5,904 nucleotides of DNA, taken from NCBI GenBank assembly GCA_014380825.1, contig JACMJD010000125.1:1-5904 (forward strand), in the 5' to 3' direction. The notes below the pieces were generated by a model. The model searched no databases and was not told the origin of the DNA. It worked only from the letters and a program-made list of their open reading frames with translations. The position numbers and the translations under genes are program-made. This DNA comes from Phycisphaerae bacterium. GTDB lineage: Bacteria > Planctomycetota > Phycisphaerae > Tepidisphaerales > Tepidisphaeraceae. This document shows positions 1-4,921 of the stretch, piece after piece. Within the stretch, counting starts at the first letter, position 1. Every line of letters starts with the position of its first letter.

Positions 1-42
1 TATCGACCGCTTAGCCGTCCCAGCATGAACAACGTGGCATGA
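1..42 (+). CDS. Possible 3' tail of an upstream gene (partial)
   Basis: The frame beginning at base 1 is open from the window edge to a TGA at 40-42 and would encode the C-terminal end YRPLSRPSMNNVA. Its stop overlaps the exporter ATG at 39-41 in an ATGA, the usual sign of translational coupling in an operon, and the exporter has no clear Shine-Dalgarno of its own. A second frame starting at base 2 is also open, ending IDRLAVPA at a TGA at 26-28, ten bases before the exporter ATG; its codons are about equally plausible. Either could be the true upstream gene end, or neither. No function can be read from so few residues. Confidence 0.25.
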   Translation, partial: YRPLSRPSMNNVA

Positions 43-2150
43 ACGATCTCGCGGTATCTCCTGCACGCAAGAAACGCCGCAAAAACTCCGAATTTTGGCG
101 GAGTTGCCGGTATCTGCACCCGTATCGCCGGATCGTCACAATCTCGGTGATCTCGGCCCTTTTCGTCGGGCTGGTCTTCAGCAGCGGGCTGGGCGCGATG
201 CTGCCGATCCTGCGCGTGCTGGTGAATGAGGACACGCTCAAGGGCTGGATGGATCGCAGCCTGGTCGAGACCAAGATCGGCGTGCACCTGGCGGACAACA
301 ACCTCGGCCAGATCATCCGCGTGGTGCCGAACGGACCCGCCGACCGCGCGGGCGTGGGAGTGAATGAGCGTGTGAACGATCTGACGCGCGCCGCGTACGC
401 CGATGAAGTCGAAGTTGGCGATCGATCGATTCCCGCGCGCGCCGTGCCCTGGTATCAGCTTCGCGCGCAGCAAGTCGCGAACCTCTTTCCCACCGATCGA
501 CAATGGGGCGCGGTCAAGACGATCGCCATCATCTTCATCGCGCTGCTGCTGATCGGTATCGTCGGCAACGTCGTGCGGTTCTTTCAGGAATATCTGTCCG
601 ACAAGGCCTCAATCCTGGCGACCAACGACATCCGCCGGCATTTGTACGATCACGTGATGCGCATCCCGCTGACGTTTTTCGGATTGTCCGGAACGAGCGA
701 TGTGACCAGCCGCTTGGTGCAGGATTCGCAGGTGCTTCAAGCCGGTTTCAAGTCGATCCTCGGCCAATCGGTGCAGGAACCGATCAAGGCGGCGTTTGCG
801 TTCGCGCTGGCGGTTTGGATCGACTGGCGGCTGACGATCTTCATCATTATCTTCGCGCCGATCATGGCGGTGACGATCAAGAAGTTTGGCAAAAAGATGC
901 GCCGCGCCAGCCGGGCCGCGCTTCAACAGAGCAGCACGATGCTCGGACAGATTGAAGGCACGCTGACCGGCATTCGCGTCGTCAAAGCGGCCAGCGCCGA
1001 ACGTTTCGAGCGACGTCGCTATGCGAAGATCATGGACCTGCTGAAGGTCGATCAACTGAAGATGGCCCGATACGAAGCGCTCGCCACGCCCGCGATGGAG
1101 CAGATCACGCTGCTGCTGGCCGGGGTGGTGCTGCTGTTTGCGGCCTACCTGCTGTTCGTCACGAAAACGCTCGACCAAAGCGGCTTCCTGGTCTTCCTCG
1201 CGTGCATGGCCGCGATCGCCGAGTCGCTGCGCCGCGTGAGCAAGCTCAACGCCGTCTTGGCGCGATCAAATGCGGCCGCTGCGAGAATCTTCGAAGTGCT
1301 GGACATGCCCGCCGAGCGATCTCGAGATGCGCGTGTCAAACTCCCGCCCATCCAGCGCGAAGTGCGATTCGAAAACGTCACGTTCGGCTACGCGAATTCC
1401 CCCGCGCCGGCCGTGATCGATGTGAACCTGGTCGCCCCGCGAGGGAAATCGCTCGCGATCGTCGGTCGGAACGGTTCCGGCAAGACGACATTGCTCGCGC
1501 TCTTGCCGCGCTTCTACGATCCCCAGCAGGGTCGCGTGCTGATCGACGGCGTCGACATCCGCGACGCGACGCTCCGCAGCCTGCGAAACCAGATCGCGAT
1601 CGTCACGCAAGACCCGGTAATATTCCCCGGCACGATTGCCGAGAACATCGCCTACGGTCACCCCGCCGCTTCGCGGCTTAGCGAAAAAAATTCGGAAGAT
1701 GCTCGCGCGCTGCGTTCGAAAATCGAAGACGCTGCGAAACGCGCATTCTGCGACGATTTCATCCGCGCCAAACCCCAAGGCTACGACACGCCCCTCGATG
1801 GTCTGGGCGCGCAACTCTCAGGCGGGCAACGTCAGCGCCTGAACATCGCCCGGGCGATCCTGCGCGATGCGCCCATCCTGATCCTCGACGAAGCCACCAG
1901 CCAGGTCGACGCCGAAAGCGAGCACCTGATCCAGCAAGCTATCGAGCAGATCATGCACGAGCGCACAACGTTCGTGATCGCGCACCGCTTCAGCACGATC
2001 AAATCCGCCGACACGATCGTGGTGATGGATGCCGGCCGAATCGTCGGGCAGGGGAAGCACGAAGAGCTGATCAAGACATGCGAGACATACGCGCAGTTGT
2101 ACGAGCGTCAGCTTTTCGATGCGACGGCGGACCCCGTGGAAGTCGCATAA
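39..2150 (+). CDS. MsbA-type ABC exporter half-transporter with PDZ-like extracytoplasmic insertion
   Basis: This 703-residue protein fuses a six-helix exporter membrane domain to an ATPase domain and should act as a homodimer in the inner membrane, moving a lipid, lipid-linked glycan or other hydrophobic substrate outward at the cost of ATP. Membrane segments lie near residues 31-56, 159-180, 250-262, 265-281, 354-374 and 380-396. The ATPase domain is intact: A-loop Tyr451, Walker A GRNGSGKT at 476-483, Q-loop Gln524, signature LSGGQ at 593-597, Walker B ILILDE ending at Glu618, D-loop SQVD at 621-624 and H-loop His649. It is about 120 residues longer than E. coli MsbA. Most of the excess lies between helices 1 and 2 (about 65-157), where IIRVVPNGPADRAGV resembles a PDZ core. 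About 12 more residues sit between IAYG (537-540) and the DFI at 573-575, at a run of seven A. The basic N-terminus (KKRRK, 11-15) fits a cytoplasmic start. The ATG at 39 is chosen from the ATGA junction. The substrate is not determined. Confidence 0.96.
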   Translation: MNDLAVSPARKKRRKNSEFWRSCRYLHPYRRIVTISVISALFVGLVFSSGLGAMLPILRVLVNEDTLKGWMDRSLVETKIGVHLADNNLGQIIRVVPNGPADRAGVGVNERVNDLTRAAYADEVEVGDRSIPARAVPWYQLRAQQVANLFPTDRQWGAVKTIAIIFIALLLIGIVGNVVRFFQEYLSDKASILATNDIRRHLYDHVMRIPLTFFGLSGTSDVTSRLVQDSQVLQAGFKSILGQSVQEPIKAAFAFALAVWIDWRLTIFIIIFAPIMAVTIKKFGKKMRRASRAALQQSSTMLGQIEGTLTGIRVVKAASAERFERRRYAKIMDLLKVDQLKMARYEALATPAMEQITLLLAGVVLLFAAYLLFVTKTLDQSGFLVFLACMAAIAESLRRVSKLNAVLARSNAAAARIFEVLDMPAERSRDARVKLPPIQREVRFENVTFGYANSPAPAVIDVNLVAPRGKSLAIVGRNGSGKTTLLALLPRFYDPQQGRVLIDGVDIRDATLRSLRNQIAIVTQDPVIFPGTIAENIAYGHPAASRLSEKNSEDARALRSKIEDAAKRAFCDDFIRAKPQGYDTPLDGLGAQLSGGQRQRLNIARAILRDAPILILDEATSQVDAESEHLIQQAIEQIMHERTTFVIAHRFSTIKSADTIVVMDAGRIVGQGKHEELIKTCETYAQLYERQLFDATADPVEVA

Positions 2151-2218
2151 ATCGCAAGGATTTTCCGGCAAATCTCGCCAAGCGGACGCTCGCGGCCGCC
2201 GATGACCTTTGTAGCACC

Positions 2219-2224
2219 GGAGGT
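2219..2224 (+). promoter_or_regulatory. Strong Shine-Dalgarno GGAGGT deciding the start of the DUF4286-like gene
   Basis: GGAGGT lies seven bases upstream of the ATG at 2232, an ideal position. It rules against the in-frame ATG at 2202, which has no such site and would add ten residues unlike the family N-terminus. It is the only strong Shine-Dalgarno at a gene start here; the exporter, glycosyltransferase and helicase starts have none. Confidence 0.85.
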
Positions 2225-2231
2225 CACCACA

Positions 2232-2564
2232 ATGCCGCAAATGATCTACACCGTTACCGGGACGTTCGACTCTGCCGCCCTTGCTGACGAGTGGGCCGCT
2301 TGGTTGCGCGATGAGCAGATCGCACAGATGGTTGCATGTGGCGCGATGCGCGGCGAGATCGCGCGGATCGACAATCCAAAGTTCGTCGTGCAGGTGCAGT
2401 ATCGCTTCGAATCGCGCAGCGCCCTCAGCCTCTACCAGCTCAACCATGGCCCGCGCCTGCGCGCGGCGATGCTCGGCCGATTCTCGCCGGGCCGCGGGGC
2501 AAGCTTTGCTCGCGCGACCGGCACGGTCGAGCTGACCGCCGCAACCACGTCAAGCGGTTGCTGA
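2232..2564 (+). CDS. Small DUF4286-like protein
   Basis: This 110-residue soluble protein has no signal peptide or membrane segment. The order of recognisable segments matches the DUF4286 family as I recall it: a short first strand (MIYTVTGTF, 4-12), a tryptophan-bearing helix (EWAAWLRDEQI, 20-30), a middle segment ending in the strand FVVQVQYRF (51-59), then SALSLYQLNHGPRLRAAMLGRF (63-84), which corresponds to the family's Y-x(n)-HAPxLRxxxxxRF ending. Family members are small alpha/beta proteins, probably of the dimeric ferredoxin-like type, with no established biochemical role. The C-terminal 25 residues are Ala/Thr/Ser-rich and less family-like. The last 15 bases overlap the convergent glycosyltransferase gene. 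It lies 81 bases after the exporter stop on the same strand with no obvious terminator between, so co-transcription is possible, though its own strong ribosome site allows independent translation. Confidence 0.85.
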   Translation: MPQMIYTVTGTFDSAALADEWAAWLRDEQIAQMVACGAMRGEIARIDNPKFVVQVQYRFESRSALSLYQLNHGPRLRAAMLGRFSPGRGASFARATGTVELTAATTSSGC

Positions 2565-4733
2565 GCGTACCGCCTGACGCAGAAACTCCTCCACGTCGCG
2601 CACGCCCGCTTCGTTTTCATAGAGCACATTGTTTGCGGCCGCGATCTTCGCGCGGACGGCACGGTTGAATTCCACGTCGGTTCCAAGCCGGTTCGCGATG
2701 CCGACGTACTCGTTCAGGTCGCGCGCGATGCAATCATCGATTTGCATCAGCTTGTACATCGCATACGTCAGTCGGCCCTTTAGATATCCCGTAGGCAGCG
2801 TGACGGTGGGCAGGTTGAGTGCGAAACCTTCCAGACTTGAATCGCCCGCACCGAACGGGAACGGCGCCAGCAGGCAATCGCACAGCGCGGTGAGCCCTCG
2901 GAACTCGTCGCGCGAGAGGGAAGGCATGAAGCGGACGCGATCGACGATGTCGGGATAACCGGCGCGGATGCGCGAGAGAATCAGATCTTCGCCGCGCGCC
3001 GTGCCGCCGCGCGTAAGAAGCAGCAAGCCTTTCGGATCGCCACGCAGGATCCCGGCGATCGCTGCATCAAACGCCGGATGAAGTTTGTACTGCGCCTGAA
3101 GGCAGCCATAGAGATGCGCATCGTCAGGCAACTCGAACTTGTGCCGCGTGAAGGTGCGGCTCGGCGCGGCGGGGCGGTAGTAATAGACGGCGAGGTTCGG
3201 CAATCGCGCAAGGTTCTCGGTATAGTTTTGCCGTCCATCCTCGGCATCGGCGAACTCGTTGGAGATGTAGTAATCGACCGTCGCCATGCCGCTGGTGATC
3301 GGATGGCCCCACATCACGCACTGCACCGGCGCGAACCGCGAATGAGCAAGCGTGGCGGTGAACGGTTCCATGCCGATGTCCGCGAAGATCAGCACATCAA
3401 GGCCAAGTGGTGCGATCGTCTCCCGCGCCTGAGGAAGGGCCGGCGAGAGGACGACGTACCGATCCGCATGCTCGCGAATGAATCGGCCGGTTTCATCGTT
3501 GTGCGGCGCGGTAGAAATGGCGACGACTTCGAACCGCGCACGATCCAACTTCGCGATCAAGCCCTGCATCCAAAGGCCAACGGTCTGATTCTTGAACAGC
3601 CCCGACAGAAAACCGACGCGGATTTTCCGTTCCTGCTCCCTCCCCTCGTACTCGGGGGGAGGGCCGGGGAGAGGGGCCTGATTGATCATGTGCAAACGCG
3701 CAATCGCCTCCGCCAGCTCGCGATCATGTCCGCCCTCATCCTGATACGGCAGATAAACAATCGTCGGCGCGGGCTGGCTCGTGATGTCGCACTTCACACC
3801 CTCGCGTTGCAGCTTCCCGATCTCCTCGACCAACCTCGCCCGCCAGAAATTCACATCCTCCATCGATCGATACACCGGCGGGATCAACGTCGCGAATGTG
3901 ACGCGCATTCGCGGCGTTGGCGACAGTCGCACGGCCTGCTCGTAATGCGTCGTCGCCTCGTCGATCCGACATGCCGCCATCAGCGCGCGGCCGAGACGTT
4001 CGTGCGCTTCGCCGTTGCCGGGATCGAGGGCGAGCGCCTTGCGGAAACAATCGATCGCGCCATCGAAATCGTTCTGCCCGCGCAACATCATTCCGAAGTT
4101 CACAAGCGTCGGCAGATGATTCGGCGCCAGCCGCAGCGCGGCCGTGAAATTGAGTTGCGCCTCGCTGACGCGTCCCAGCGCCGCCAGCGTGGTGGCGGCC
4201 GCGCCGCGGGCATCCGCGAGTTTTGGATCGAGCGCTGATGCTTTCTGATACGCGTCCAGCGCATCGCCGAGCTCGTTCAGATCACGAAGGGCATTCCCGA
4301 GATTCATCCATCCACCGATTTGCCGCGGTTCGATGCGCAGCGCCGTGCGGAAATGTTCCACCGCATCGCGCGGCCGACCTTGCACGCGACGAATCGCCCC
4401 CAGGTTGATGTGGGCCAGCGCATAACTCGGCTGAATCTGTATCGCCCGGTCATACTGAGTGGCCGATTCGTCCAGCCGATTCAGCGATCGCAACGCGTGG
4501 CCCAGATTCGCGTGATATTCCGCGGCCTCCGGTCGCACCTGAACGGCTCGCGACAGCCACTCGATCGCATCCCGCGGCCGTTTCGTCTGGATCGCCAACA
4601 TCCCCAGCAAATACAGCGCATCGGGGTTGTTCTGATCGAATGCCAGCGCCTGCCGCAGCAACGCCTCGGCGTCCGCGTATCGTCCGCCGCGATGGTGTGC
4701 AATCGCTTGCTGAATCAGGTGGTCAATCGACAT
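2550..4733 (-). CDS. TPR-repeat glycosyltransferase, SPINDLY/O-GlcNAc transferase family (GT41-like)
   Basis: This is a predicted cytoplasmic protein transferring a sugar, presumably from a UDP-sugar such as UDP-GlcNAc, to proteins or other acceptors. Numbering here counts from a GTG at 4742; subtract 3 for the chosen ATG. Eight tandem 34-residue TPRs run from about 5 to 276, followed by a linker (277-370) and a GT-B catalytic region (371-730). Family landmarks are RKIRVGFLSGLFKNQTVG (372-389), the APVQCVMWGHPITSG block (471-485), the QYK segment with Lys553 (matching the UDP-contacting lysine of human OGT), and the FPFGAGDSSLEGFAL nucleotide loop (628-642), with Glu638 at the acidic ribose-binding position. 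The C-terminal segment from GRLTYAMYK to EEFLRQA is also typical. ATG 4733 is preferred over GTG 4742 because it gives a family-like N-terminus; neither has a Shine-Dalgarno. Residues 357-369 (PLPGPPPEYEGRE) come from a palindromic repeat. The gene is divergent from the helicase and convergent with the DUF4286-like gene. Donor and acceptor are not predictable. Confidence 0.95.
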   Translation of the reverse strand: MSIDHLIQQAIAHHRGGRYADAEALLRQALAFDQNNPDALYLLGMLAIQTKRPRDAIEWLSRAVQVRPEAAEYHANLGHALRSLNRLDESATQYDRAIQIQPSYALAHINLGAIRRVQGRPRDAVEHFRTALRIEPRQIGGWMNLGNALRDLNELGDALDAYQKASALDPKLADARGAAATTLAALGRVSEAQLNFTAALRLAPNHLPTLVNFGMMLRGQNDFDGAIDCFRKALALDPGNGEAHERLGRALMAACRIDEATTHYEQAVRLSPTPRMRVTFATLIPPVYRSMEDVNFWRARLVEEIGKLQREGVKCDITSQPAPTIVYLPYQDEGGHDRELAEAIARLHMINQAPLPGPPPEYEGREQERKIRVGFLSGLFKNQTVGLWMQGLIAKLDRARFEVVAISTAPHNDETGRFIREHADRYVVLSPALPQARETIAPLGLDVLIFADIGMEPFTATLAHSRFAPVQCVMWGHPITSGMATVDYYISNEFADAEDGRQNYTENLARLPNLAVYYYRPAAPSRTFTRHKFELPDDAHLYGCLQAQYKLHPAFDAAIAGILRGDPKGLLLLTRGGTARGEDLILSRIRAGYPDIVDRVRFMPSLSRDEFRGLTALCDCLLAPFPFGAGDSSLEGFALNLPTVTLPTGYLKGRLTYAMYKLMQIDDCIARDLNEYVGIANRLGTDVEFNRAVRAKIAAANNVLYENEAGVRDVEEFLRQAVRSATA
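3638..3663. repeat. Palindromic repeat inside the glycosyltransferase gene
   Basis: CCCTCCCC (3638-3645) pairs perfectly with GGGGAGGG (3656-3663) around a ten-base loop containing GTACTC. The surrounding stretch 3632-3680 is strongly C-rich then G-rich on the + strand, unlike the rest of the gene. On the coding strand it is read as Pro/Gly/Glu-rich sequence (PLPGPPPEYEGRE) in the linker just before the catalytic domain. I recall similar C-rich/G-rich palindromes with a central GAGTAC being common between genes in planctomycetes, and similar PLP-PPP-EY peptides in their proteins. That is recollection, not a search. The repeat's outer limits are uncertain. Confidence 0.6.
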
Positions 4734-4762
4734 CGGAGGCACGGGGGCGATTCTAGTTTATC

Positions 4763-4776
4763 GATTCGTACGAATC
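4763..4776. repeat. 14-bp perfect palindrome in the divergent intergenic region
   Basis: GATTCGTACGAATC is its own reverse complement. It lies about 30 bases upstream of the glycosyltransferase start and overlaps the left end of the 80-bp palindrome by five bases. It could be an operator for a dimeric regulator of the minus-strand gene, or just the junction sequence of the larger repeat. No regulator is encoded nearby to support the first reading. Confidence 0.5.
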
Positions 4777-4851
4777 CTGCGGCTGCGCTTCGGAGTACCT
4801 GCGCTACGCCGCGGCGTGGCGCTGGTACTCCGACGCGCAGCCGCAGGATTC
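4772..4851. repeat. 80-bp near-perfect palindrome built of two inverted hairpins (REPIN-like)
   Basis: The 40-base left arm and the reverse complement of the right arm differ at only three positions, and the arms meet at a CGCG centre with no spacer. Each half folds on its own. On the left, GCGGC-T-GCGC (4779-4788) pairs with GCGC-TAC-GCCGC (4801-4812). On the right, GCGGC-GTG-GCGC (4811-4822) pairs with GCGC-A-GCCGC (4835-4844). Both loops are 12 bases and carry GGAGTACC or its complement GGTACTCC. Two hairpins in inverted orientation is the design of REP doublets. It fills most of the gap between the divergent glycosyltransferase and helicase genes. It is not a convergent-gene terminator, because both flanking genes read away from it and no U-tract follows. 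Confidence 0.85.
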
Positions 4852-4859
4852 CGTGCTGC

Positions 4860-4888
4860 TTGTCGATCGCGTCCATCACCCATACAAT
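4860..4888 (+). promoter_or_regulatory. Candidate sigma70-like promoter for the DEAD-box helicase
   Basis: TTGTCG (4860-4865, four of six matches to the -35 consensus) and TACAAT (4883-4888, five of six to the -10 consensus) are separated by exactly 17 bases. Transcription would begin near 4895, leaving a leader of about 27 bases. The -35 box lies eight bases beyond the end of the 80-bp palindrome, so a cruciform or bound protein there could affect the promoter. This is consensus matching only; phylum-specific promoter preferences are unknown. Confidence 0.4.
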
Positions 4889-4893
4889 TCGCC

Positions 4894-4917
4894 TCGCGCG
4901 ATTTTGAACTCGCGCGA
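4894..4917 (+). promoter_or_regulatory. Start-proximal hairpin in the helicase leader
   Basis: TCGCGCGA occurs at 4894-4901 and again at 4910-4917. Because the octamer is self-complementary, the two copies form a perfect eight-bp stem around the loop TTTTGAAC. The stem ends four bases before the ATG at 4922, inside the region a ribosome must bind, and no Shine-Dalgarno is present. An alternative stem pairs ATTCGC (4887-4892) with GCGAAT (4914-4919). A structure-gated start, possibly opened by the helicase itself, is a plausible but untested reading. Confidence 0.4.
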
Positions 4918-4921
4918 ATCC

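Noticed and set aside
609..1178. Open frame of 189 codons on the - strand within the exporter gene
   Set aside because: It is a shadow of the exporter membrane domain, rich in Arg, Gln and His, with no start signal.
1682..1690. Run of seven A in the exporter ATPase domain as a frameshift site
   Set aside because: The frame continues with all downstream ATPase motifs intact, so there is no broken or alternative product to explain; it only marks a slightly expanded loop.
3078..4238. Long open frame of 386 codons on the + strand
   Set aside because: It lies wholly antisense to the glycosyltransferase TPR and linker region. Its product is Arg/His-rich with no domain pattern, as expected for a shadow frame in GC-rich DNA.
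4750..4755. TAGAAT on the - strand as a -10 box for the glycosyltransferase
   Set aside because: No -35 match lies at the correct distance; the matching position falls in the palindrome with AGGATT, and the leader would be only about 10 bases or fewer.
4772..4851. Intrinsic terminator interpretation of the 80-bp palindrome
   Set aside because: No U-tract follows on either strand and both flanking genes start from this region, so nothing needs terminating there.
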